Positions 43,671-52,113 of a stretch of DNA of 64,000 nt are shown here, piece by piece (position 1 is the first letter of the stretch; the number at the start of each line of letters is the position of its first letter). The notes under the pieces are model-generated. The model was not told the origin of the DNA. It was given only the letters and a program-made list of their open reading frames with translations, and searched no databases. Both the position numbers and the translations under genes were made by a program. The stretch comes from JAKACA01 sp052143575 (GTDB lineage: Bacteria; Actinomycetota; Acidimicrobiia; Acidimicrobiales; Bog-793): the NCBI GenBank assembly GCA_052143575.1, contig JBKQSP010000029.1, positions 165,441-229,440 on the forward strand. Direction: 5' to 3'.

Positions 43671-43884
43671 CTCCTTGTCGAGCTATCCGAGTCATGTCGC
43701 GGACGCAGCGCTCGGACGCGTCCTGGAAGCGGGCCCACCGGATGTGAAGCAGATCTAGATCGGGCCGAGCCTTGCGCCGCTTCGAAAGCTCGATGTCCTG
43801 ATCGAGAATCCCGTGCGGCGCGTAGCGCAGGGTGGGACCGTCGACCTCTTCCATCACATCTCGGGCAGTCGGCGCTTTGACGGG
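43633..43884 (-). pseudogene. C-terminal remnant of an HNH/restriction-endonuclease-like gene
   Basis: The minus-strand reading TARDVMEEVDGPTLRYAPHG continues with ILDQDIELSKRRKARPDLDL and LHIRWARFQ. This resembles the tail of putative HNH or restriction endonucleases that end in a 'VDGPMLRHGLQ...P.RR..RPDP' pattern. No N-terminal part is found; upstream lies the secreted propeller gene. The tail overlaps the 3' end of the membrane protein gene. Tentative. Confidence 0.35.
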
Positions 43885-43894
43885 GCCATTGTGA

Positions 43895-45028
43895 TCAGCT
43901 CGGGACGACCACCCAGGAGCCATGCTCGTAGCTGAGCAAGACGGAGTGGTACTGGTCGTTTGCCCGGTCGAAGTGCCAGCCAGCAATGAGTGGCCCTCGA
44001 CCACCGGCAACATCGATCGATATGAGGTCCCATTGCGAACTGAGCGGCAGGTGCTGGAGCACCCACCCGCTGCCGGTCCAGTGCAGGACATAGCCTACGA
44101 AACCGCCTGTGACACCGAGCGCCCACGCCTGGTTGCCAAGCATCGCGATCCCGCTCAGGCCCCCGCTGTGGGGCACGTCGGTCGGCAGCTTGACCTGCGT
44201 CCAGGTCTTCCCGTTGAAGTGGTAGACGACCCCACCGGTCTCCGTGTCAGTTTCAGAGCTCTCGAGGAAACCGACGGCCCACGCGTCGGTCGGCGACGCC
44301 ATCGCGACGCCTTTGAGGTACTCGCCCCTGGGCACCGTCAGGTCCGCCGTCCACGCCTTGCCGTTCCAGGCCTCGATCTCCTGGACGCTGTAGCTTTCGT
44401 TGTACACGATGCAAAAGCCGTTGGCGGGTCCGGTCGTCGTGACCGAGCTGCAGTCGCCGTCGACGGTCTCCTCGACCCAGGCGCGCCCGGTGAAATGCAG
44501 CGTAATGTCGCTGTCGTTGTTGGCGGGGGACAGAGCGCCACCAGCCCAGATGTTGTTCGGCGAGCTCGCCGCGAGCGTCTCGATAGCGACATCCCCGGCG
44601 AACAGGTTCGCCGGGAGCGCCTCGCGGGCAAAGCTTCTCCCGTTGAATCGGTAGATCGCGGGCAGCTCCTGGATGCCCTCCGCCTGGCGAGCGCCCGCCA
44701 GCAGCACCTCCGAGTGGCTGACGGCGTAGATCACATCGAGGCTGCCGTAGCGGCCGATCTTTGGTGCGGTGTATTTCGTCGCCTTTCCGCCGTGCACGTA
44801 GAACTCGTTGAACACCTGATTCTGGTATTCGGTCCCGTTGTAACCGAGCATCCAGCTGCCCGTGGTCCCTGGCAGGGGCGTCGCGGAGACCACGTAAACT
44901 GCTGTGGACGGCGCGTTCGCACGCAGCGATTCGCCCGTCGCGGCTGTGGACGAGGTCGCGACGACCAGCGCCGCCGCAACAAGCCCTCCGGCCGCTATCC
45001 AGCGCGTGGCATGTTGGTCCTTGGCCAC
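43895..45028 (-). CDS. Secreted repeat protein, probable beta-propeller
   Basis: 377 residues from GTG 45028, which has AAGGGGG 5 nt upstream; TTG 45043 is an alternative that would include the Shine-Dalgarno in the gene. The N-terminal signal peptide (WIAAGGLVAAALVVATSSTA) is followed by repeated units of about 50 residues containing W-G and N-G-K/R-x-W/F motifs (IYRFNGRSFAREALP, LHFTGRAWVEETV, VYHFNGKTWTQVKLP, LHWTGSGWVLQHLP). That suggests a kelch-like propeller. Extracellular; function unknown. Confidence 0.7.
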   Translation of the reverse strand: MAKDQHATRWIAAGGLVAAALVVATSSTAATGESLRANAPSTAVYVVSATPLPGTTGSWMLGYNGTEYQNQVFNEFYVHGGKATKYTAPKIGRYGSLDVIYAVSHSEVLLAGARQAEGIQELPAIYRFNGRSFAREALPANLFAGDVAIETLAASSPNNIWAGGALSPANNDSDITLHFTGRAWVEETVDGDCSSVTTTGPANGFCIVYNESYSVQEIEAWNGKAWTADLTVPRGEYLKGVAMASPTDAWAVGFLESSETDTETGGVVYHFNGKTWTQVKLPTDVPHSGGLSGIAMLGNQAWALGVTGGFVGYVLHWTGSGWVLQHLPLSSQWDLISIDVAGGRGPLIAGWHFDRANDQYHSVLLSYEHGSWVVVPS

Positions 45029-45263
45029 TGTGTCCCCCTTCAAGCCCGGCAGGTTCGGCGAGTGGCGGGGAATCTAGCGGAGCCGTCTACCTACTACAAC
45101 CGATGTCTCGCACCGCGGGACGGGTGATGCTGCCCTTGGTACGCAACGGCGAGGCCGGCGGGCAGGGTCCGATGCTGGACCGTGGGTGCCACGTGGTTTC
45201 TGATCCGGTGACAAGGGCTTCAACCAAGCGGTCTCTGGAGGCGCGCTCGCCAGAGCTGCTTGA

Positions 45264-46753
45264 AAACCCCTAGCAAACCGCAGGCGGGAGTCCAAAATCG
45301 CACGTGACGTAGCCCGCGTCCTCAACGCCATGACTCCCGAGCAACGGGGGGCCCCGGGATCACGCACTGGGACCCGGAGGAGGCCTACCCGCGGGTCGAC
45401 TGGCTGTTCGGCCGGCTCTGCCGGGTGCTCGAGAAGAACCAGCACGGGCTCGATGCGAGCTGGTTCCCCAACGAGCTTGCCCAAGCCGCCATCCCGCCTG
45501 ACTTCCTCCTGAGCCGGTCGGTGGCAGTCGATGGCACCGACGTCGAGACATGGGGGAAGCTGCACGGGAGCTCGTTGACCATCGAGCTCGACGGGGAGGC
45601 AGCCGACACCCAGCTCATCGATCAAGAACAGCCTCGTCCCCGCGTGAGGGTCAGGGCCGCCAAGGTCTTTGGCATCGGGCCCGACGGGCGCAAGGTGTAC
45701 ACAAAGGATCGCAACGCGAGGGCCGGGCACCGCTCGGCGATGAGCCAGCGTCTCGCTGGACCCTACGTTGGCTATGAGCTGCACCTGGCCGTGCAGACGC
45801 GAGACGTGTGCTGGACGAACTACCTCGACAAGACGACGCTCCGTGCCGAAGTGCCGAACGTAATCACGACGCTGAAGCTCGTCCCTGCAGGGTCGCATCG
45901 TGGGCTATCGATCGTGGACGACCTCATTCACTACTCGCGCGCATGCCGCCAGCTAGCGGACGTCGTGTGGGACCCCGGGTACTCCCTCTGCAAGCCCGAG
46001 ACGACCGGCTTTCCGCTGGGGGCGGCCGGCATCGAGCAGACGATGCAGCTCGTGACTCACCAGCGCGGCATCCGGCCCTTTGCCAAGGACGCCCTGCTGC
46101 TCGACGGCCAGCTCTACTCGCGCTTTCTCCCCGCCGAGCTGCGCGACCTTGCGATGCCGCCGCGCGGTGCGCGGGGTGCCTACCGGCGCGCCTACGAGGA
46201 CAAGTTCACCCAGCGAGCCCGCTGGCGGCTCGTCCGCCATTCCCGACCGGATGCGGACGGGTTCACCCGCTGGCGCTGTCCCTTCTGTGCCGGTCTTTTG
46301 CGCAGTCGCAAGGCTCCGAGCACGATGCGCCGACCGCGGCGGGTTCCCCTCGTCGATCTCCCCGAAGGGGAGACGTGCTGCTGTGATGGAACGCTGACGG
46401 CGCCGGCAGTCGAGCTACCGCTCACCCAGCGCATCCCCTTCGGGACGACGGCGTGGCGGGTCTCGATGGATCGCCGGCAGGTCGTGGAGTCAGCGAACGC
46501 CGCGCTGAAGGGTTCGTTCGTCGACACCTCCCGCGGCTTCCTACGTGTCTTCTGACGGGTGAAGATGTCGGTGCTGCTCGGTTTCACCGCTGCGGCCTAC
46601 AACCTCGATCGGATCCGGAGTTTCCGAGCCAAGCAGGCTGAGCTCGCTGAAGCGCCTAAGCACCAGCCGAAACGGCGACGGAGGACCTGCGGCACTGTCC
46701 AGAGTCGGCAGTCGAGACCCCCGAACGCGATGTCGACCGGCCCGCCAGCCTGA
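45264..46753 (+). pseudogene. DDE transposase remnant (frameshift plus in-frame stop)
   Basis: The N-terminal SKIARDVARVLNAMTPEQR is in one frame; GPGITHWDPEEAYPRVDW follows after a one-base loss in the run GGGGGGCCCCGGG (45346-45358). The main body (45425-46552) has VAVDGTDVETWG, WDPGYS and ESANAALKGSF as likely DDE residues and an inserted Cys pair (CPFC). TGA 46553-46555 interrupts GFLRVF*RVKMSVLLGFTAA; the frame then continues to 46753. The IS family is not certain and no terminal inverted repeats were found. Confidence 0.8.
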
Positions 46754-46882
46754 GTCCATCTCCGCGCGTCGAGTCGGCCGTCGGGCCGATTTCGCCGCGC
46801 CCGGAGCCGCCCCGGACGTCTGGTCGCGAGTAGAAGGCCTGTCCCGGGCCGTTGCAGGGATGCGAATTCTGGCCCAGGCGTG

Positions 46883-46921
46883 ACAAACCCCCGCCGAGAA
46901 GTGCCTCGGACGAGGGTTTTG
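46883..46921 (-). terminator. Terminator hairpin downstream of ssrA
   Basis: ACAAACCCCCGCCGA ... TCGGACGAGGGTTTTGT form a near-perfect stem. On the minus strand it lies 37 nt after the tmRNA 3' end and ends in GGGGGTTTGT. It could act in both directions, also closing the transposase side. Confidence 0.55.
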
Positions 46922-46957
46922 TGATGTCAAGCGTGTTCTTTTGTGAACGCCTCGTCG

Positions 46958-47307
46958 TGGAGGTGGCGGGAGTCGAACCCGCGTCCTCCGGCTTCTTGAT
47001 GGGACTTCTCCGAGCGCAGCCGGCAGTGAGGTCTCGAGGCCCGTCCCGCCACCGGCGTCCGGACGGGCCTCCAGCTGGCAGAGATTTCCTCATGCGGCGT
47101 GTCAGCACCACCACTCGAGTAAGCCCCACTTCATGACGCCTGCTACCGATCCGTGGGGCTTGGACCGGACAGACGTTGCCGTTATTTAGGCGGCAAGCGC
47201 GAGCTGGTGCTCGGCGTTTGTGTTGGTTTCCGGCTCTTTAACGTGGCTCCGGAGACCACGGCTCGCTTCTCCCACCTCGACGACCGGAGTCGAAGCCTGT
47301 CACCCCC
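46958..47307 (-). ncRNA. ssrA: tmRNA (transfer-messenger RNA)
   Basis: 350 nt. The 5' end GGGGGTGACAGGCTTCGACT and the 3' end GCGGGTTCGACTCCCGCCAC with CTCCA pair as a tRNA-like acceptor (GGGGGTG/CACCTCC). The T-arm is intact. CCA is not encoded (CGA follows the discriminator A), so it must be added after transcription. The tag frame ends ..NTNAEHQLALAA-stop, with the stop at 47188-47186. It rescues stalled ribosomes with SmpB, encoded about 1 kb upstream. The resume codon is uncertain. Confidence 0.93.
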
Positions 47308-47339
47308 AGGGTGATTCGTGGTGCGCCGACCTGAGTGCG

Positions 47340-47369
47340 CCCAGGCGGCTCGCACCGCTACCGCCTGGG
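47340..47369. other. Perfect 9-bp inverted repeat upstream of tmRNA
   Basis: CCCAGGCGG-N12-CCGCCTGGG lies 33-62 bp before the mature tmRNA 5' end. On the minus strand a TAGGAT box follows just upstream, so this could be a hairpin in the precursor leader removed by processing. On the plus strand it is followed by GTTT and could terminate. Confidence 0.45.
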
Positions 47370-47529
47370 TTTCCTCATCCTAGCCTTCAGAGGGCTGTCG
47401 CCTGGCGGGCTGCTCCTCACCCAGGCGTATCGCGAACCCGAGCGACATAAAAGCTGACGCGTCCGGGAGCCTCAGACGGACGACTCGAGAACTCCGCAGG
47501 TTCGGTGTCGCGTTCAGCAAGCGTCGGAC

Positions 47530-48144
47530 TCAGCCAGCGACGAGCTTGCCCGAAGCCACTTTGATCTTCGTCAGACCTGCCTTTGTACCGCACGCCGCGA
47601 GCAGCTGGGTCTCCGTTGGCACGAGGACCATTTCGACGCTCCCAGAGCCCGCGAACGAGCCTTTCTGCTTTGAGTCAAACGTTTCCGTGACGATGCCAGC
47701 CTTGGAAGCCGTCAACTTTCCCTTCGACAGCGTGGTTGTCGAATCAGCGGCGGTCTTGCCCTTGGCCTTCGTCGTCCACACGATGGTGCCCTTTGGCGAC
47801 GGCACCGACGTCACGAGGCTCTCGCATGAGGCAGATACTGTGGTCTTGCCGGTCGCCGTGCCGGAGACGATGGTTGCGCCACCCTGTGACGTCTTTCCCT
47901 TGCAGTTCGTCAGGCTCGCGTTCACGGTGATCGTCACCTTGGCCGTCTTCGGGCCGAATGGGAGCCCTGGTTTGAACGTGATCGTGGACGTCTTCGCGAT
48001 CGCGCAGGTGATCTTGCCGGTGAAGGTCACCGGGGGAGTGGTCTTGTGGGGACCGACGGAGGCGTTGGCTGCGCCGGCGCTGACGGCAACCGTACCGAGG
48101 GTCATGACGAGCAGCGAGAGCGCCAGAATGGACTTGCGGATCAC
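47530..48144 (-). CDS. Secreted Thr/Lys-rich protein of unknown function
   Basis: 204 residues starting at GTG with GGGGAG about 8 nt upstream. A signal peptide (MIRKSILALSLLVMTLGTVA to AGAANA) leads a beta-rich, Thr/Ser/Lys-rich mature part with four Cys (CAIAKTST, NCKGKTSQGG, ASCESLV, LAACGTKAG). No family recognised. Its amino-acid bias and lower GC differ from neighbours, and it separates smpB from ssrA, suggesting a later insertion. Confidence 0.7.
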   Translation of the reverse strand: MIRKSILALSLLVMTLGTVAVSAGAANASVGPHKTTPPVTFTGKITCAIAKTSTITFKPGLPFGPKTAKVTITVNASLTNCKGKTSQGGATIVSGTATGKTTVSASCESLVTSVPSPKGTIVWTTKAKGKTAADSTTTLSKGKLTASKAGIVTETFDSKQKGSFAGSGSVEMVLVPTETQLLAACGTKAGLTKIKVASGKLVAG

Positions 48145-48292
48145 GTTGTGTTCTCCCCTTCTCGCGACGTGTACCCACGGCCCTTCGGCGACAGGCTGGA
48201 ACCACGTCTGCAGCCGATTCTGACTGGGAAGTCATCATGAGTCAAGCGGGTGCGTGAGCAGGGCAACTTCTGCTCTCCGCGAGCGAGAAACC

Positions 48293-48808
48293 TCAGCGTC
48301 GCGCCTCGTACTCCTTGATGGTGCGCTGGGTGTCCCGGGCGGCATCGCGCTCGGCGATGGCGTGGCGCTTGTCGTAGAGGCGTCGGCCGCGGGCAAGGGC
48401 GATCTCCACCTTCGCACGACCCTCCTTGAAGTACACCGAGAGGGGCACGAGCGTGAGAGCCTTCTGGGCCACCTTGCCCGAGAGCTCGTCGATCTCCTCG
48501 CGGTGCAGGAGCAGCTTGCGGGCCCGGTCCGGGTCGAAGCGCCCATAACCGGTCGCATACTCGTAAGGGGCCACATGGGCTCCGATGAGCCAGGCCTCAC
48601 CGTGGTCGATGCGGGCATAGGCGTCCTGCAGGGCGACGTGACCGGCGCGAAGCGATTTCACCTCGGCGCCTGTGAGCGAGAGTCCGGCCTCGAAGGTCTC
48701 CAGGATCTCGTAGTCGTGGCGGGCACGCCGGTTGGAGGCGACGCGGTGGATGCCCCGCTCCAGGTCGGAGCGAGCTCGTGCCTTTCGCGAGGAGCCTTTC
48801 TTTGCCAC
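48293..48808 (-). CDS. smpB: SsrA-binding protein SmpB
   Basis: 171 residues. SmpB landmarks: ASNRRARHDYEILETFEAGL, SLTGAEVKSLRAGHVALQDA, WLIGAHVAPYEY, LTLVPLSVYFKEGRAKVEIA and a basic C-terminal tail (YDKRHAIAERDAARDTQRTI). It binds tmRNA and delivers it to stalled ribosomes. GTG 48808 has no Shine-Dalgarno but a TAGCGT box 6 nt upstream, hence probably leaderless. Confidence 0.96.
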   Translation of the reverse strand: MAKKGSSRKARARSDLERGIHRVASNRRARHDYEILETFEAGLSLTGAEVKSLRAGHVALQDAYARIDHGEAWLIGAHVAPYEYATGYGRFDPDRARKLLLHREEIDELSGKVAQKALTLVPLSVYFKEGRAKVEIALARGRRLYDKRHAIAERDAARDTQRTIKEYEARR

Positions 48809-48814
48809 GTCGTG

Positions 48815-48820
48815 ACGCTA
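48815..48820 (-). promoter_or_regulatory. TANNNT box upstream of smpB
   Basis: TAGCGT on the minus strand, 6 nt before the GTG start of smpB; leaderless promoter candidate. Confidence 0.45.
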
Positions 48821-48889
48821 CTTGCGAACCGGGCCAGACCGGTACGGGCCAACGGGCGCCAGCCGGTCCTGCGCGGTCATGATCTGTGC

Positions 48890-49363
48890 ATGTCCGGCCA
48901 GATGCCAGAGAACCCCGACGAGGAAGACCTCGGCGAGCTCGTCTCCAGCCTGCGGATCACCGAGGAGCGCTTGGCGGAGATGGTGGCCCATTGCATCCGA
49001 TGCGTGCCGGAGGAGGGCTGCGGCTTGCTGGTGGGGGAGCAGGACGGCAGCGTCGTCTCCGTGCACCCGACGCAAAACGTCGCCGCCTCGGCGCAGGTGT
49101 ACACGGTCGATCCTCGTGAGTACCTGCGAATCGACCGGCAGGCGGAAGACGACGGGCTGGCCGTCATCGGCGTGTTCCACTCTCACACCCACACCGATCC
49201 CTGGCCGTCACCTACCGACGTCCGCCAGGCACCGGACGCGGCGTGGCACTACGTCCTCATCGGGCTGCGTCACGAGGCAGCCTCGACGCGCTCGTACCGG
49301 ATTGTCGACGGGAACATCTGCGAAGAGCCCGTGGTTGTGCTGGATAGATATAATCCGACCTAA
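48890..49363 (+). CDS. mec: JAMM/MPN metalloprotease Mec (CysO-cysteine peptidase)
   Basis: 157 residues. The JAMM zinc motif is complete: an upstream Glu in PEEGCGLLVG, then H97-S-H99-x7-S107-x2-D110 in FHSHTHTDPWPSPTD. Mec removes cysteine from the C-terminus of CysO after it has been built there. The gene order mec-cysO-cysM is that of Mycobacterium tuberculosis. ATG 48890 or 48902 could start; the first 20 residues are acidic. Confidence 0.9.
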   Translation: MSGQMPENPDEEDLGELVSSLRITEERLAEMVAHCIRCVPEEGCGLLVGEQDGSVVSVHPTQNVAASAQVYTVDPREYLRIDRQAEDDGLAVIGVFHSHTHTDPWPSPTDVRQAPDAAWHYVLIGLRHEAASTRSYRIVDGNICEEPVVVLDRYNPT

Positions 49364-49385
49364 CCAGTCAACTTTCGGAGGCTCC

Positions 49386-49667
49386 GTGTCCGTCGCAATC
49401 CGCCTGCCCACCATGCTCCGCCCCGCCGTCAGCGGCCAGTCGGTCGTGAACGTCGACGGCGCGACCATCGGCGAGGTCCTCGAGACGCTGCAGCTGACCT
49501 ACCCCGGCATCGCCGGCCAGGTGCTCACGCACGAGGGCAGCCTGCACCGGTTCGTGAACGTCTACGTCAACGACGACGACGTGCGCTACCTCGACAAGCT
49601 GGACACCAAACTCGCCCCCGACGACGTCGTCTCGATCCTGCCGGCCGTTGCCGGTGGGTCGCACTGA
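49386..49667 (+). CDS. cysO: CysO-like sulfur carrier protein (MoaD/ThiS fold)
   Basis: 93 residues starting at GTG with CGGAGG 3 nt upstream. Ubiquitin-like fold with RLPTMLRPAVSGQ, GSLHRFVNVYVNDDDVRYLD and VVSILPAVAGG. The mature carrier must end in Gly-Gly to form a thiocarboxylate, but here Gly90-Gly91 is followed by Ser92-His93. So the tail must be removed first, presumably by the Mec protease encoded 22 bp upstream. It donates sulfide to CysM-bound aminoacrylate. Confidence 0.92.
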   Translation: MSVAIRLPTMLRPAVSGQSVVNVDGATIGEVLETLQLTYPGIAGQVLTHEGSLHRFVNVYVNDDDVRYLDKLDTKLAPDDVVSILPAVAGGSH

Positions 49668-49718
49668 GTCACTCCTTCAACGCTCTGGCCGGCGCCGCCG
49701 GCGGGAGCCCGTGCTCAT

Positions 49719-50666
49719 ATGACGGTGTACCGAAGCATCCTCGACCTCATCGGCAACACCCCGATCGTCGACGTCTCGGTGCTCAGCCCGAACCCTGAGG
49801 CGTCCATCTACGTCAAGCTGGAGGGCCACAACCCGGGCGGTTCGGTGAAGGACCGACCGGCTCGCGCCATGATCGAGGACGCCGAGCGCTCCGGCCTCCT
49901 GCGGCCCGGTGCCACCCTGCTGGAGCCGACGTCCGGCAATACCGGCATTGGCCTCGCCATGGTCTGTCGCGTGAAGGGCTACCACCTGAAGGTGGTGCTC
50001 CCGAGCAACGTCTCGCACGAGCGTCGCCAGCTGCTCGAGCTGTGGGGAGCCGAGATCATCGAGAGCCCGGGCTCCGAAGGCTCCAACGGCGCCGTGCGCA
50101 TGGCGAGAGCCCTCGCCGACGGGCATCCGGAGTGGGTCTTCCTCTACCAGTACGGCAATCCGGCCAACCCGTGGGCGCACTACGAGGGCACCGGACCCGA
50201 GATCTGGCGAGATTGCCCGGACATCACCCACTTCGTGGCCGGCCTCGGCACGAGCGGCACGCTCCTCGGCGTCGGTCGTTACCTGAAGGAGCAGAACCCG
50301 GCTGTGCAGGTCTGGGCCGTGGAACCGCCAGCCGGCGAGATGGTCGACGGACTCCGCAACCTGGACGACGGCTACATCCCGCCCATCTTCACGGATCTCG
50401 GCGGCGAGGATTTGCTGGATCGAAAGACGATCGTCGGCCCGAAGGACTCCATCCTGTGGACGCGGCGTCTCGCCGACGTCGGTATCTTCGCCGGCATCTC
50501 CGCCGGCGCCGCCCTTGCCGGAGCCGTCAAGTGCGCTTCCAGCATCGACGCCGGCGTCATCGTGTTCGTCGCCGCCGACGGCGGCTGGAAGTATCTCTCC
50601 ACCGAAGCCTGGACCGGCGACATCGACGACGTCGTCGAGCGGGCGAAGAAGACGATCTATTTCTGA
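49719..50666 (+). CDS. cysM: CysO-dependent cysteine synthase CysM
   Basis: 315 residues, fold type II PLP enzyme. K44 in NPGGSVKDRPA forms the Schiff base; TSGNTGIGLAM binds the substrate carboxylate; GLGTSGTLLGVGRYL contacts the phosphate. In the mec-cysO-cysM context it is predicted to use O-phospho-L-serine and CysO thiocarboxylate, an oxidation-resistant route to cysteine. It lies 51 bp after cysO. Confidence 0.94.
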   Translation: MTVYRSILDLIGNTPIVDVSVLSPNPEASIYVKLEGHNPGGSVKDRPARAMIEDAERSGLLRPGATLLEPTSGNTGIGLAMVCRVKGYHLKVVLPSNVSHERRQLLELWGAEIIESPGSEGSNGAVRMARALADGHPEWVFLYQYGNPANPWAHYEGTGPEIWRDCPDITHFVAGLGTSGTLLGVGRYLKEQNPAVQVWAVEPPAGEMVDGLRNLDDGYIPPIFTDLGGEDLLDRKTIVGPKDSILWTRRLADVGIFAGISAGAALAGAVKCASSIDAGVIVFVAADGGWKYLSTEAWTGDIDDVVERAKKTIYF

Positions 50667-50715
50667 TCCGTTTCGCCCTCACGACGGGGCTACGGAGCGC
50701 TCCGAGCGCGCCCGG

Positions 50716-50721
50716 TAGCCT
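50716..50721 (+). promoter_or_regulatory. TANNNT box upstream of rph
   Basis: TAGCCT ends 6 nt before ATG 50728 with no Shine-Dalgarno; leaderless promoter candidate for rph-rdgB. Confidence 0.5.
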
Positions 50722-50727
50722 GCGGCC

Positions 50728-51480
50728 ATGACAAACGAGCCTTTGAAGCGCCGCGACGGGCGCGCCCCCGAGGAGCTTCGCCCCGTGGAGCTGATCCGGG
50801 ACTTCACGGAGTTCGCCGCCGGCTCGGTTCTCGCCGTGATGGGCAAGACGAGGGTCCTCTGCACGGCGTCGCTGGACGAGGACGTCCCCCGCTGGATGCG
50901 GGGTACCGGGAAGGGCTGGGTGACGGCCGAGTACTCGTTGCTGCCCGGCTCGTCGCGAGAGCGCATCTCGCGGGAGGCGGCCAAGGGGAGGCAGTCGGGT
51001 CGCACGCAGGAGATCCAGCGTCTCATCGGCCGTTCCCTTCGGGCTGTCTGTGACATGGTCGCTCTCGGTGAGCGACAGATCGTCCTCGACTGCGATGTGC
51101 TGCAAGCCGACGGCGGCACCCGGACGGCGGCCGTGACGGGCGCCTACGTCGCCCTGCACGACGCGTGCTCGCGCCTTGTGGCGGCTCGAGCCATCACGAG
51201 GCACCCCCTCAGCGAGCACCTCGCCGCCGTGTCGGTCGGGATCGTCGACGCCGTAGCGATGCTCGACCTCGACTACTCGGAGGACTCGCGGGCCGAGGTG
51301 GACATGAACGTCGTGATGACGGCGTCCGGCCGTTTTGTGGAGGTGCAGGGCACCGCCGAAGGGCTGCCGTTCTCCCGCAGCGAGCTCGAGGGCATGCTGG
51401 AGCTCGCCGAGGACGGCATCCGCACCCTTCACGCCGCCCAGGCGGACGTGCTGGCCGTCTCCCCACCTCCGAGGCCGTGA
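50728..51480 (+). CDS. rph: Ribonuclease PH
   Basis: 250 residues. RNase PH landmarks: EFAAGSVLAVMGKTRVLCTA, GWVTAEYSLLPGSSRERISR, the phosphate-binding GRTQEIQRLIGRSLRA, and LDCDVLQADGGTRTAAVTGA. It trims tRNA 3' ends phosphorolytically, relevant for tmRNA and tRNA maturation. The stop overlaps the rdgB start by 4 bp. Confidence 0.96.
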   Translation: MTNEPLKRRDGRAPEELRPVELIRDFTEFAAGSVLAVMGKTRVLCTASLDEDVPRWMRGTGKGWVTAEYSLLPGSSRERISREAAKGRQSGRTQEIQRLIGRSLRAVCDMVALGERQIVLDCDVLQADGGTRTAAVTGAYVALHDACSRLVAARAITRHPLSEHLAAVSVGIVDAVAMLDLDYSEDSRAEVDMNVVMTASGRFVEVQGTAEGLPFSRSELEGMLELAEDGIRTLHAAQADVLAVSPPPRP

Positions 51481-52082
51481 CGACTCGCTTCGTGCTCGCG
51501 ACGGCCAACCCGGACAAGGCAGCCGAGGTGCGCCACATCTTGACGGAGGCGCTCGGCGAGATCGATCTGATGCCGCGGCCGGCGGGTGTTGACGACGTCG
51601 AGGAGGATGGCGAGACACTGGAGGAGAACGCTCGCCTGAAGGCGGTCGCCCTGGCGGCGGCCACCGGCGAGGCGGCCGTGGCTGACGACACGGGCCTCGA
51701 GGTTGATGCCCTCGGGGGCGCTCCGGGTGTCTTCTCGGCTCGCTTTGCCGGCGAGCACGCCACCTACGCCGACAACGTCGCCAAACTCCTCGGCGACCTC
51801 GCCGGCGTCGAGCCGGCCGCCCGCACGGCGCGCTTTCGGACCGTGGCGTTCGTTCGCTTCCCCGACGGCTCAGAGGTCGTGGCGAGCGGCCTCGTCGAAG
51901 GTCATATCGCCACGACGGCACGCGGCAGCGGCGGGTTCGGCTACGACCCGGTCTTCCTTCCCGAGGGCGGCGCCGGCAGGACGTTCGCGGAGATGTCGCT
52001 TGTCGAGAAGAACGCCGTCTCGCACCGTGGGCGGGCGTTTCGTGCCCTGGCGGATGCCCTCGCGGCGCGGCAGGCGGGCTGA
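51477..52082 (+). CDS. rdgB: XTP/dITP pyrophosphatase (RdgB/HAM1)
   Basis: 201 residues starting at GTG. Family motifs: FVLATANPDKAAEVRHIL at the N-terminus, ADDTGLEVDALGGAPGVFSA, GGFGYDPVFLPEG and the C-terminal SHRGRAFRAL. It hydrolyses non-canonical purine nucleoside triphosphates to protect DNA. Coupling to rph by a GTGA overlap is a common arrangement. Confidence 0.96.
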   Translation: MTTRFVLATANPDKAAEVRHILTEALGEIDLMPRPAGVDDVEEDGETLEENARLKAVALAAATGEAAVADDTGLEVDALGGAPGVFSARFAGEHATYADNVAKLLGDLAGVEPAARTARFRTVAFVRFPDGSEVVASGLVEGHIATTARGSGGFGYDPVFLPEGGAGRTFAEMSLVEKNAVSHRGRAFRALADALAARQAG

Positions 52083-52113
52083 GCCTGCCCACCTGCTCAG
52101 CTGTGTCGGTCGC

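Noticed and set aside
45284..45293. GGCGGGAGTC shared with the tmRNA 3' region (46965-46974), considered as an attachment-site repeat
   Set aside because: Only 10 bp and inside the transposase N-terminal codons; flanking bases do not match.
41226..48200. Search for CRISPR arrays or defence-island gene sets in the accessory zone
   Set aside because: No regularly spaced repeats and no Cas, toxin-antitoxin or retron genes; only a doubtful nuclease tail.
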